The notes under the pieces: generated by a model
What the model saw: the letters and a program-made list of their open reading frames with translations, nothing else
Database searches by the model: none
Told to the model about the DNA's origin: nothing
Position numbers and translations under genes: made by a program
Part shown: piece by piece, positions 54,427 through 64,000 of the stretch
Numbering within the stretch: position 1 is the stretch's first letter
How the letters are laid out: each line of letters opens with the position of its first letter
DNA from: CAVQJU01 sp963729215
GTDB lineage: Bacteria > Acidobacteriota > Vicinamibacteria > Vicinamibacterales > CAVVIG01
Assembly (NCBI GenBank): GCA_963729215.1
Contig: CAVSND010000006.1
Location: forward strand, 62,001-126,000
Reading direction: 5' to 3'
Length of the DNA: 64,000 bases

Positions 54427-54621
54427 ATGACGCGCGGGTTGAAGGTGGTGGGAGGGTTCCTGCTGTTGGCGCTCGGGATCATCATGCTGGTGACGCCGGG
54501 GCCTGGATGGCTTGCGATTGCGGGCGGCATCGGTCTGCTGGCGACGGAGTTTGTGTGGGCGAGACGGATACGCGAGCGGGTCGAGCGTGCGGCGGAGAGT
54601 TGGCGGGCGAAGAAGAGCTGA
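54427..54621 (+). CDS. PGPGW family small transmembrane protein
   Basis: This 64-residue protein has two hydrophobic helices joined by the diagnostic VTPGPGW turn, then a basic/acidic amphipathic tail (RRIRERVERAAESWRAKKS). This is the PGPGW putative-transmembrane family. It is short, monocistronic, and of unknown function. Confidence 0.87.
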   Translation: MTRGLKVVGGFLLLALGIIMLVTPGPGWLAIAGGIGLLATEFVWARRIRERVERAAESWRAKKS

Positions 54622-54718
54622 CACGACCCCACCCGCCTCTCCGGTTCTGTCCGGTGTCAGCGCCCCCCAGCAAGCTGACACTGAACGGAGCCGGAGCGAC
54701 GAGTGGGACGGCGACAAC

Positions 54719-54925
54719 TTAGCAGTCGCCTTCCGGTTTCTTTTCCTGTTGCTGCTGCCCGAAGCGATGGCTCGCCACGCCGCCCTTGCGGCCTGCCGCG
54801 CGCGCTTCTTCCTTCGTCCATTCGTGAGCCGTGCCCTTTTCGTGGGCCACGCGTCCGCCTTTGCTGGCGATCTCACGCTGCTTCTGTCGGTCCATCGAGG
54901 CGAATCCGCGATCCGCTATTGCCAA
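54719..54925 (-). CDS. KGG-repeat stress protein (second copy)
   Basis: The KGG-repeat region is RGFASMDRQKQREIASKGGRVAHEKG and ARAAGRKGGVASH. The best start is TTG 54925, with a perfect AGGAGG five bases upstream, rather than far-upstream ATGs. That gives 68 residues, parallel in layout to the gene at 40301-40555. It ends with a Gln/Glu/Lys-rich tail. Confidence 0.82.
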   Translation of the reverse strand: MAIADRGFASMDRQKQREIASKGGRVAHEKGTAHEWTKEEARAAGRKGGVASHRFGQQQQEKKPEGDC

Positions 54926-55113
54926 AGTACCCTCCTGCACGTGCTGTGCGCTATTCCAGCGCGGTCCCATGGGTCGTACGTTTGTGAGCGTACGATTGGA
55001 TTGTGCAACCGCCGTGCCACGATCCACCCTGCTAACTGTTGCTACTAAAGACGGTTACTCAGCGGGTTTGGTTTCAACTTACGAGCGTGGCGGGTAACTG
55101 GCGTGAAATTTCT

Positions 55114-55563
55114 TCACGGCTTGAAGCGGTACCCGACTCCGAACTTGAAGCTGGGACTGTCGATCGCACCCACTTTAATTTCCGTGAACAGGCCGCGGCG
55201 ATGCGCGAGACCGAGAAGAATGTTGAATCCGCCGCCCGCATCGGTGTCATCGTGCGCATGGGTGATGACAAGTGCTGGCCCCGCACCCAGATAGACGCTC
55301 CAGGGTTTCTTCTGAATCGGTATGCGATACACAAACTCGAAGTTCACCGTCGTCAAAATCGCATCGTCGCCCACACCGATCTCGAGGTTCGGGCGAAATC
55401 TTAGCCGGTCGAGCAGCTCGGCTGTTTCGTAGTCGATCCCGCCGTAAAACTGATCGGGGTCAGCGCTGACTCCGGCCCGTACGCCGAGCCCCTGGGCCTC
55501 GACACGCGCCACAGCAACCAGACCAATGACGAAAACCGCGCAGACCACGCAAATACGTCTCAC
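55114..55563 (-). CDS. Small outer-membrane beta-barrel protein
   Basis: About 149 residues from GTG 55563, with a signal peptide (VRRICVVCAVFVIGLVAVARVEA). Alternating beta-strands follow (GVRAGVSADPDQFYGGIDY, LTTVNFEFVYRIP, YLGAGPALVITHA), and the end is Phe-containing (FGVGYRFKP), as in small OM barrels. It stands alone and resembles 22159-22746 in type. Confidence 0.78.
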   Translation of the reverse strand: MRRICVVCAVFVIGLVAVARVEAQGLGVRAGVSADPDQFYGGIDYETAELLDRLRFRPNLEIGVGDDAILTTVNFEFVYRIPIQKKPWSVYLGAGPALVITHAHDDTDAGGGFNILLGLAHRRGLFTEIKVGAIDSPSFKFGVGYRFKP

Positions 55564-55667
55564 GAGCGGACCTCCGATCTCCAAAATGAGTTGGAGGGGG
55601 CAAGAAGTGCGCCAGCCCCGACGGTATTGCAACTCCTCGGGCTCCGGTCTACATTGGCAGGGTCGAA

Positions 55668-56480
55668 ATGCGCAAGGCCGTCCTGCTGCTCGTGATCACA
55701 ATTGCAACGATCGGCGCGGCTGGCGCGGGCCCGCAAGAGGATCTCCTGCGCGCCCGGCAGCTTTACAACCAGCAGCTCTACAATCTCGCGATTGATTCCG
55801 CGGCGACTGCGCGACACTCGCCGCAACTGGCCGATACCGCGAGCCTGATCATGGCGCGGTCGCTCCTCGAACGGTACCGCAGGGAGTCAAACGCCGAAGA
55901 TCTCGCCGCCGCCAAGACCGAACTGCAGCAGATCCGTCCCGCGGGCCTCATACCGATCGATCAGGTCGAACTCGTCATCGCCCTTGGCGAGCTGCTGTAT
56001 CTGAGCGATCAACCGGGCGCCGCCGCCGAGGAATTCGAGAGGGCGCTCGACCTCGTCGATCCCAAGAATCCGAGCGCGCGCGAACGCGTGCTCGATTGGT
56101 GGGCCAGCGCGATCGACCGTCAGGCCCAGATGCGCACCGAGTCTGAGCGCACCACGCTCTACACGCGCATCGTCGTCCGCATGCAGGAAGAACTCGGGCG
56201 GAACACGGGGTCGGCCGTCGCGTCGTACTGGCTCGTCGCGGGCGCGCGGGGCAGCGGCGATCTGGATCGCGCGTGGGACGCGGCGTTCGCCGCCTGGGCT
56301 CGCGCACCGCTGACGGGCGACGGCCGAATACAACTGCGCGCGGATCTCGAGCAGATCGTGACGCAGGCCATCATCCCCGAGCGCGCGCGCCTGATCGCTC
56401 CCGCCGGCGGCGGGGCGCAAACCGTGGCTGCGATGCGCGCCGAGTGGACCGCGCTCAAGCAGGCGTGGGCGGAACCGTAA
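55668..56480 (+). CDS. Exported TPR-like protein
   Basis: This 270-residue protein has a signal peptide (MRKAVLLLVITIATIGAAGAG) and helical hairpins (LLRARQLYNQQLYNLAIDSAATA, LADTASLIMARSLLERYRR, ALGELLYLSDQPGAAAEEFERALDL) of TPR type. No enzyme motif is seen. It converges with the lipoprotein gene at 56528-57106. It probably works in the periplasm as a scaffold. Confidence 0.72.
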   Translation: MRKAVLLLVITIATIGAAGAGPQEDLLRARQLYNQQLYNLAIDSAATARHSPQLADTASLIMARSLLERYRRESNAEDLAAAKTELQQIRPAGLIPIDQVELVIALGELLYLSDQPGAAAEEFERALDLVDPKNPSARERVLDWWASAIDRQAQMRTESERTTLYTRIVVRMQEELGRNTGSAVASYWLVAGARGSGDLDRAWDAAFAAWARAPLTGDGRIQLRADLEQIVTQAIIPERARLIAPAGGGAQTVAAMRAEWTALKQAWAEP

Positions 56481-56530
56481 GAACGTAGAACGCAGAACGA
56501 GAACGCAGAACGAACCTCGGAACGTTCCTA
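56481..56530. repeat. GAACGCAGAAC single array
   Basis: Four GAACG(T/C)AGAACG-type units begin right after the TPR-like stop codon. The word equals the arms at 60525-60603. The array ends in CGGAACGTTCC, a short palindrome. It lies between two convergent genes. Confidence 0.7.
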
Positions 56531-57106
56531 GCGTTTGGCCAACTGCGCCGCGAGGCCCGCGGCTTTGTCGGCGAGCTGCTCGGCAAACACGATGTTCTTC
56601 TTGCTCAACGCTTCGTCTGCCTGCTCGGTGAACCGCTTGGCGATGTCGTACTGTGCCTGCGCGTCGGCGCTGAGCGCGCGATAGTCGATCCGGCTTAGAT
56701 CACGTGAGGCGTTCGCGAGCAGCCCGCGAATGCGCTGCTCCGCCGGACCGGCGTTCGCAGTTGTCTGAAGTGTGCGCGGCGGTTCGTCAACCGGAAGCGG
56801 CGTCGCGGGATTCGGCGCGGGCGTCTCGCTCGCCGCGGCCGCCGGCGGAGGAGCCGGCCGTTCGGCACGCGGCGCGGCCGCGCGCGGCGGCTCGGGCGTT
56901 GTGCGCGGGGTGGGGCCCTCGATCGGCGGCGCGCCGGTCACCGTCGGCTCGCTTTCGATCGGTGACGACAGGGCCCGCGGAGGCGCGAGCGGCGTCTCGA
57001 GCGCAGGGCCGCCTGGCTGGGCGCTGGCGTGGGCTTTCGCGCAGCCCGCGGCGGCAGCCGATGCGATGAGCGCGGCAAGGGCAATCACCCGGGGGAAGCG
57101 GGTCAC
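56528..57106 (-). CDS. Pro-rich lipoprotein
   Basis: This 192-residue protein has a lipoprotein signal (VIALAALIASAAAAGCAK) and a long Pro/Ala/Thr linker (residues ~30-110). A helical C-terminal region follows (EQRIRGLLANASRDLSRIDYRALSADAQAQYDIAKRF, DEALSKKNIVFAEQLADKAAGLA). It looks like a surface-anchored spacer with a coiled-coil end. Function unknown. Its start lies 38 bases beyond the kinase stop codon. Confidence 0.72.
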   Translation of the reverse strand: MTRFPRVIALAALIASAAAAGCAKAHASAQPGGPALETPLAPPRALSSPIESEPTVTGAPPIEGPTPRTTPEPPRAAAPRAERPAPPPAAAASETPAPNPATPLPVDEPPRTLQTTANAGPAEQRIRGLLANASRDLSRIDYRALSADAQAQYDIAKRFTEQADEALSKKNIVFAEQLADKAAGLAAQLAKR

Positions 57107-57143
57107 GCTCCTATTATGGACCCGGAGGCGTCCGCCGCAGCCG

Positions 57144-58997
57144 TCAAGCCTGGGGCAGGAGCACCCGGAATGTGGTACCGCGGCCGGGGGTGGATTGCAC
57201 TTCGATCTCCCCGTCCACGAGTTGGATGGCGCGATACACCAATGACAGCCCGATGCCGCTGCCCCCCTCTTTCGTTGTGAAATAAAGATCGAAAATCCTG
57301 CTCAGATGTTCGGGCGCGATGCCCACGCCGTTGTCTTCACACAATATTTCGACGCGCCGGCCGCGCACGGCTGCGGCGGAGATCCTCAGGCGCCCCCCCT
57401 GGGGCATCGCCTGGCAGGCGTTGAGGGCCAGGTTCATGAGCGCCTGCTGGAGCACGCTGGTGTCCACGCTCACGACCGGCAGGGTGTCCGGCACGGCGAC
57501 GTTCACGTCCACGCCGTACTTGCGCGCCTCCGCGACCACGACCGGCATGATCGCATCGACCATCGACGCCACCGAGACCGGCTGAAGCTTCAAGTCCTCG
57601 GGCCGGATGAATCTCAGGAAACCCTGCACGACTTCGTCGAGACGGCGGATCTGCGCGGTGATGATCGACAGATGTTCCATCGCGAGCGGCAGGTCGCTCG
57701 AGCTGAGCTGCTGCTTGAGCAGCTCGAGATGAATGACCGTGGCATTCAGCGGGTTCTTGACCTCGTGCGCGACGCCCGCGGACAACCGGCTGAGCGCCGC
57801 CAGCTTCTGCGAGTAGCTGAATGACGAGCGCACCTGCGTCATGTAATCGAGGTTGCGTGCGACGAGCATCACGGCGGCCGGCCGGCGATCGAGGCCGTCG
57901 ATCACGTGCGTCAGAATCAGCCGCTCGCGCGGCGCCGGCAGCCCGTTCTCGTCGACGCGATCCGTCGCGAGGCTTGGCAGGTACGCCGAAATGGGCCCGC
58001 GCGACTGCTGACTGGCCGTCGCCTCTTCGATCGCCTTGCGATACGGGTGTTCCGCGGAGAACAGATCGCGCACGGATCGCGCGAGCGGCTCGGTCAGGAA
58101 TGGAGGCAGCGTGGCGCGCATCGCCGGGTTGGCGAAGAGCAGCTTCCCATCCGGGTTGAAGATGGCGACCGCATCTTCGAGCGGATCTTTGTCCGAGCCA
58201 AGGCTGTTGGCGAGACTCGCCGCGAGCAGCGCCGTCGCAGGCGACGGGCGGTCCGCCGACAGGCGGGCGCTCACCGTGTTGAAGAAATCGCCGAGCTCGC
58301 CGAACTCATCGCGTTGCGGCAAATCTACAACCACTCCGAACTCGCCCTGCCCCAGTCGAGTGAGCCCGCTGCGGATGACGTGAATCGGACGAAGCGATAA
58401 CTGTGCCAGCACCATGGCCAGCAGGCTGGCGCCCACGAGGATAATGGGCGCAGTTATGAGCGCCGGCGTGAGCGACTGCGTCAGGTCCCGCTGAACGAGT
58501 AAGGTTGACACACCGATGTGTATGGATCCGAACTCGGCTGTACCCATCAACAGCGGCTGGCGGATCTCGAGCGTGCGGCCGCCGTCGGCGTAGATCGCCC
58601 GGATCTGCGAAATCGGCCCACGGTCGAGCAGTGCATTGAGATCGCCGTACGGCGGGAGCGGTTGTCCGATGCGTGTCGAGTCGCTGTGAACGATCGCGAG
58701 ACTGCCGACGTCCAGGATGGCCGCGTACGTCACGTTCGGCGAATAGGCGCTCGACTCGAGGATCGACCGCAGGCCTTCGTCGGCGCGAAGCGCAGTGTTG
58801 GGATCGCGGGCATCCTTCGCGACGACCTCGCGGGCGCGCTGGTAGATGGCGTTGGCGAGCAACTCGCCGCGCGCCCGGCTCTCCTCGAGCCGGATCCGCG
58901 CCAGTGACGCCAGGTAGAAGCCGCTCAGCACGACGACCGCGAAACCCACGATCGAGGTCACGCCGAGCACCTGCTTCGTCTTGATACTCAGCCGCAT
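57144..58997 (-). CDS. NtrB-like sensor histidine kinase with HAMP and PAS
   Basis: This 617-residue kinase has transmembrane helices near residues 11-30 and ~185-205, with an extracytoplasmic sensor region between them. A HAMP domain lies at ~206-255 and a PAS-like domain at ~285-400. A HisKA follows with AGVAHEVKNPLNATVIHLELL (phospho-His), then HATPase motifs (NLALNACQAMPQGG, EDNGVGI, GGSGIGLSL). Four bases separate it from the NtrC-type gene upstream, so the pair is an operon. The signal it senses is unknown. Confidence 0.92.
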   Translation of the reverse strand: MRLSIKTKQVLGVTSIVGFAVVVLSGFYLASLARIRLEESRARGELLANAIYQRAREVVAKDARDPNTALRADEGLRSILESSAYSPNVTYAAILDVGSLAIVHSDSTRIGQPLPPYGDLNALLDRGPISQIRAIYADGGRTLEIRQPLLMGTAEFGSIHIGVSTLLVQRDLTQSLTPALITAPIILVGASLLAMVLAQLSLRPIHVIRSGLTRLGQGEFGVVVDLPQRDEFGELGDFFNTVSARLSADRPSPATALLAASLANSLGSDKDPLEDAVAIFNPDGKLLFANPAMRATLPPFLTEPLARSVRDLFSAEHPYRKAIEEATASQQSRGPISAYLPSLATDRVDENGLPAPRERLILTHVIDGLDRRPAAVMLVARNLDYMTQVRSSFSYSQKLAALSRLSAGVAHEVKNPLNATVIHLELLKQQLSSSDLPLAMEHLSIITAQIRRLDEVVQGFLRFIRPEDLKLQPVSVASMVDAIMPVVVAEARKYGVDVNVAVPDTLPVVSVDTSVLQQALMNLALNACQAMPQGGRLRISAAAVRGRRVEILCEDNGVGIAPEHLSRIFDLYFTTKEGGSGIGLSLVYRAIQLVDGEIEVQSTPGRGTTFRVLLPQA

Positions 58998-59001
58998 GGG
59001 A

Positions 59002-60426
<1,425 letters not shown>

Positions 60427-60524
60427 ACCCGGCCGACCTCTTCAATCTAGCGTGTTTTCGGCGTGGGGGACAATCGAGAGGGAAAAAAGGTGAGAGTGGA
60501 CTAGCAGGCTGCCGAAGAACGCAG

Positions 60525-60603
60525 CCTGAACGTCAAACGTGAAACGCAGAACGAAGAATTCCGGAGTATTTCTTCGTTCTGCGTTCTACGTTCGACATTC
60601 AGG
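60525..60603. repeat. GAACGCAGAACG inverted-repeat element without a gene
   Basis: Two 32-base arms match at 28 of 32 positions around a 15-base loop. The word GAACGCAGAAC is the same as in 56481-56530. It lies 22 bases past the OmpA stop codon and could also end transcription of that gene. Confidence 0.85.
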
Positions 60604-60624
60604 ACAGTGTTTTCAGCGCCCTGG

Positions 60625-61311
60625 CTATACGAGCACCCGGATCACGACGCGCCGGTTCTGCGCGCGCCCTTCACGAGTCTTGTTGGACGCCACCGGCTTC
60701 TCCATCCCGTAGCTGATCACGTTCATCCGGTGCAGCGGGATCTGATGCTGCTCGAAGAGATACCGTTTCACGGCTTCGGCGCGATCGAGGCCGATCTTCT
60801 CGTTCTCTGCTTTCGTGCCGAGCGCGTCGGTGTGTCCTTCGATTTCGAAGAACGCGCCGTTGGGATCGGCCTTGAGCTTCGTCACCAGCTCGTCGAGCTT
60901 CGCCTTCGCGTCGTCGGGCAGCACGGCCTTGCCTGACTTGAACTGACCTTCGTCTTCACTCAACACGACGGTGTACACGAGGCGGCGCTGCGACTTGTCG
61001 AAGTCGTCCGCTTTCGTGCCCACTTCGTTCGCGCGTGCGCGCGCGGCCTTGGCTTCCGCGTCCGCGTCGCCCGCGGCCTGGCGCGCCGAATCAGCCGAAC
61101 TCTGCGCCGCCTGTGCTTTCTTGTCGACGTCGCCGATCGCGCCTTCGTTCTTGCGCGTCCGCTCCTGCGTCTCCTCGACCGATCGGCCGAGCGTGTCAAC
61201 CTTGTCGTTGACCGGTTTGATGTCGTTCCGGACATAGTTCTTCGTCGCGCACGCCGTCGAACCGGCGACGACGAGAGCCGCAACCGAAACTGCGGAGAAA
61301 GTTCTCAACAT
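60625..61311 (-). CDS. OmpA family peptidoglycan-binding lipoprotein
   Basis: About 228 residues from ATG 61311. A lipoprotein signal (VAALVVAGSTAC) is followed by a coiled coil (residues ~30-110, VDTLGRSVEETQERTRKNEG). The OmpA/MotB domain has FFEIEGHTDALGTKAENEKIGLDRAEAVKRYL and a YGMEKPVASNKTREGRAQNRRV end. The conserved Asp and Arg that contact diaminopimelate are present. It likely ties the outer membrane to peptidoglycan. Confidence 0.9.
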   Translation of the reverse strand: MLRTFSAVSVAALVVAGSTACATKNYVRNDIKPVNDKVDTLGRSVEETQERTRKNEGAIGDVDKKAQAAQSSADSARQAAGDADAEAKAARARANEVGTKADDFDKSQRRLVYTVVLSEDEGQFKSGKAVLPDDAKAKLDELVTKLKADPNGAFFEIEGHTDALGTKAENEKIGLDRAEAVKRYLFEQHQIPLHRMNVISYGMEKPVASNKTREGRAQNRRVVIRVLV

Positions 61312-61457
61312 GCTGCCTCCTGCCGGGCTGGAAAACACCTAAGCCCCGACCGGGTCAGTTCAACTCCCTTGCCAACGCTATGTGATGAGAACAAAGGACC
61401 TGAGGTGGATGAGGTGCGTGAAGGAACGAGCAACCACCGTGTAAGACTTACCAGTTT

Positions 61458-62126
61458 TTACGCCTCGCCACTTCGATGGGTCGCGTTTCGAAAAGCGGCG
61501 CCCAGCGCCTTGAACAACGACGATGGCGTCTGCTGGGCGAGACGGAAGCGGTTCGCCGGCGCGTCCGTCGTCGCGGGCGCGAAGAGGGAGACGCCGGGCG
61601 TATTCCCGAGGATAAGGATGCTGGCGCCGTAATAGGCGAGCGTCGCGATGGCGAAAGGCATCCAGAACCGGTTGAAGGCGACAAACAGCATGAGGCCGAC
61701 CGCCAGCAGGACGCAGACGTCCCAGGCGACAGCCGCCCAGCGCGGCCGCATGCTGAGCAGGAGCCTGCCGCGCGTCGACGTCACATCCAGATCGGCGAGG
61801 TTCAGGCGTAAAACGGGCTCGTTTGACGATATCCGGCGTGCCTCCGACGCCGGGGACTGGAACGGCAAATCGGGCGGATCCGGAAATCGTTCCAGAAATT
61901 CTCGCGTGAGATCGTCCGCGTCCAGCCCGATCGCCTCGGCGTAGGCCCGGATGAAGGAACGGCGAAAGATGCCTGACGGCCAGCGGGACAGCTGACCTCT
62001 CTCGAGGCCTTCGAGCAGGTGAAGACTGATCTTGGTGTTTGCGGCGATCGACGCCAAAGTGATGCGGCGCCGCTCGCGCTCCAGCCGCAGTCGCTGCCCG
62101 AAAATTGCGTCGCTGGTGTCTAACAT
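61458..62126 (-). CDS. RodZ-like HTH membrane protein
   Basis: This 222-residue protein has an N-terminal helix-turn-helix of the RodZ/Xre type (FGQRLRLERERRRITLASIAANTKISLHLLEGLERGQLSRWPSGIFRRSFIRAYAEAIGLD). Two hydrophobic helices follow (residues ~130-175, WDVCVLLAVGLMLFVAF and WMPFAIATLAYYGASILIL). RodZ links MreB to cell shape, but the usual periplasmic domain is absent, so this may instead be a small membrane-bound regulator. Confidence 0.8.
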   Translation of the reverse strand: MLDTSDAIFGQRLRLERERRRITLASIAANTKISLHLLEGLERGQLSRWPSGIFRRSFIRAYAEAIGLDADDLTREFLERFPDPPDLPFQSPASEARRISSNEPVLRLNLADLDVTSTRGRLLLSMRPRWAAVAWDVCVLLAVGLMLFVAFNRFWMPFAIATLAYYGASILILGNTPGVSLFAPATTDAPANRFRLAQQTPSSLFKALGAAFRNATHRSGEA

Positions 62127-62261
62127 TCAGCTGCAGTCAGGAATGAAGATCCAACCTAGAGCAAATCCGGTACCGGATAGCTCGTTTCACAGCCGGGGTC
62201 ACTCAGCCGGGGGGTTTTACGGCCGGTCGTCTGGCGCGGCTGTTGCAGTTGTGAGCATGCC

Positions 62262-64000
62262 ATGTCCCTCAGATCAGACGTTCACGGAGCCCTGCTGCAC
62301 GGGCGCTGGCGCCGCGCCCTCCACAATCAGCGCCGCCTGGTAGCAGGGGTCGCCGTCGGCTGCGCACTGATGGTGGCAGCCGTGATCGCGAGCGGCATCT
62401 GGCTGATCACGAGTGTCCGCACTGGCCTTCCGGACAAGAACGCGATCGGCCGCATGGGCACGATGGCCGAAGCCACGCTGATTTACGACGCGCAGGACAA
62501 GCTGGCCTTCACGATCTACAACGAACAGCGAATCGACGTGCCGTTGGCCGAGATGTCTCCGCATCTCATCCACGCGATCATCGCCGTCGAGGATCAACGC
62601 TTCTACAGCCATCACGGCTTCGATCTCATCCGCATCGCGTCCGCCGCGCTCACCAACGTCCGGCGCGGGCGCGCGGCGCAGGGCGGCAGCACCATCACGC
62701 AGCAGCTCGCCCGCCAGAGCTTCCTGACGACCGACAAGACGATTCGGCGCAAATTGCAGGAGCTGATCCTTGCCGAGCGCATCGAGGTGCTGTACCCGAA
62801 AGCCCAGATCCTCGAGCTGTACCTGAACAAGGTTTATTTCGGCGACGGCCTGTACGGCGTCGAAGCTGCGTCACGCGGCTATTTCGGGAAGCACGCCTCG
62901 GAGCTGTCGCTGTCTGAGGCGGCGCTGCTCGCGGGGCTGGTGAAATCTCCGTCTGCTTACGCACCGACGACCTACCTCGATCGCGCGGTCGGGCGTCGCA
63001 ATGTCGTGCTTCAGACGATGCTCGACTCGGGCGTCGATCAGCCGCCCGGACTGGCAGCATGCGCGTACAGCCCGTGTCGTGTTACGCGACAGCCTCCGCG
63101 GCGGCGACCTGCGCGGCCGGTACTTCCAGGAACAACTGCGTCAGGAGCTCGTCGACCGCTTCGGCTGGATGCAGGTGTACCAGGGCGGTCTCCGCGTGTT
63201 CTCGACGATCGACATGGCGGCGCAGGACAGCGCCGAAGCCGCCGTCGCCCAGTCGCTGAAAGTGCTCGACGACAAGCGCAAGGCGCTCGCCTCACGATTG
63301 AAGCGCCCGGCCGGCAGTGGCGAAGCCGGCAACAGCGACGAGCCCCTGCAGGCCGCGCTGGTCGCCATGGATCCTCGCACCGGAGAGGTGCGGGCCATGG
63401 TCGGCGGACGGGATTTCGCGCAGAGCCGCTTCAACCGCGCGGTCCAGGCGCGCCGTCAGCCGGGGTCGGCGTTCAAGCCGTTCGTCTACGCCGCCGCCCT
63501 GGAGGCCGGATATACGCCGGCAACGGTACTCGATCACCTGAACGATCAGATCGACACGCCGCAGGGCGGCTGGGCGCCGGAAGACGAACACTCGACGGCT
63601 GAATCCATGAGCCTGCGCACGGGGCTCCGCACGTCCAGCAACCGTGCCGCCGTCCGGCTGCTCCAGCAGGTCGGCATTCCGCAGACCGTCCAGTACGCGA
63701 AGAACATGGGCGTCGGCGACGTCCCGAGCGTGCCGTCCCTCGCGCTGGGGTCGGGCGAGGTCACCCTGCAATCGATGACGGCCGCTTACGCGGCCTTCGC
63801 GAACCACGGCCTCGTCCCACGTCCCACGCTCGTTCGCCGCGTCGAGGACACCGGCGGTCAGGTTCTCTACACGAACGAGCCATCGTCCGTCCGCGCCATC
63901 AGCGACACCACCGCCTACCTGATGTCGACGATGCTGGCGGATGTCATCAACGCGGGAACGGGGGCGGGCGCCCGGCGCGCCGGCTTCACGCTGCCGGCTG
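62262..64000 (+). CDS. Class A penicillin-binding protein (PBP1A type), partial and frameshifted
   Basis: An N-terminal transmembrane helix (LVAGVAVGCALMVAAVIASGIWLI) leads into a GT51 transglycosylase (EDQRFYSHHGFDLIRIASAALTNVRRGRAAQGGSTITQQLARQSFL). The transpeptidase domain has SAFKPFVYAAALEAGYTP (SxxK) and SSNRAAVRLL (SxN). The frame shifts near 63050, between GVDQPPGLAA and SARVVLRDSLRGG; both sides align to one protein. The gene leaves the window before the KTG box. It builds peptidoglycan outside the inner membrane. Confidence 0.88.

Overview
This is a GC-rich bacterial chromosome segment that most resembles an Acidobacteriota genome, probably of the Vicinamibacteria type. The evidence is a TIGR03435-type protein, a carboxypeptidase-regulatory/TonB receptor, two CRTAC1 (FG-GAP/ASPIC-UnbV) proteins, a NIPSNAP protein, and many secreted proteins with Ig-like or TPR repeats. 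The assignment is inferred from gene content; no rRNA or tRNA gene was seen.

Layout. 1-5.0 kb: a leftward formate module (fdhD, OFA-type transporter, fdsG, fdsB; the catalytic subunit would lie left of the window). A four-helix-bundle (23S rRNA IVP-like) gene bracketed by inverted short-repeat arrays sits inside it. 5.1-7.6 kb: YajQ, a cytochrome c and a TPR lipoprotein. 7.6-16.1 kb: two FG-GAP proteins, a GT87 glycosyltransferase and a TonB-type receptor, all leftward and carrying many frameshifts. 16.5-25.4 kb: PspC protein, alpha/beta hydrolase, a decayed second four-helix-bundle cassette, TIGR03435, NIPSNAP, Crp/Fnr regulator, beta-barrel, small membrane proteins and an Ig-repeat lipoprotein. 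25.4-31.3 kb: ferritin-like protein, AI-2E transporter, a receiver, and trehalose synthesis (a membrane-anchored, HAMP-linked OtsA, then OtsB and a DUF5752-like protein).

31.3-39.7 kb: a leftward gas-vesicle cluster holding three GvpA-family genes, three GvpF/L proteins, GvpG and GvpK. A histidine kinase, a receiver and an NtrC-type sigma-54 activator are embedded in it; GvpN is not seen. As sequenced, the canonical GvpA is read through into the kinase. 40-45 kb: small stress proteins (KGG, lmo0937/DUF5670, glycine-zipper, CsbD, YtxH) and a phospholipase-D-like protein. 45-53.7 kb: a giant cyclic beta-1,2-glucan synthase. 53.7-64 kb: tiny membrane and zinc-ribbon proteins, beta-barrel and lipoprotein genes, a second NtrB/NtrC-like pair, an OmpA protein, a RodZ-like HTH membrane protein and a class A PBP that runs off the window.

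Together, 25-55 kb reads as a stress or dormancy island: trehalose, osmoregulated glucan, ferritin, small stress proteins, and gas-vesicle-type proteins under two-component control.

The most unusual theme is a family of intergenic elements built from degenerate 7-11 bp words. Each element has its own word, usually arranged as two inverted arms. Two enclose four-helix-bundle genes, one intact and one decayed. Several others have only a short loop, and some have a single arm. The same word recurs at distant loci. I think this is a mobile or repeat system worth describing.
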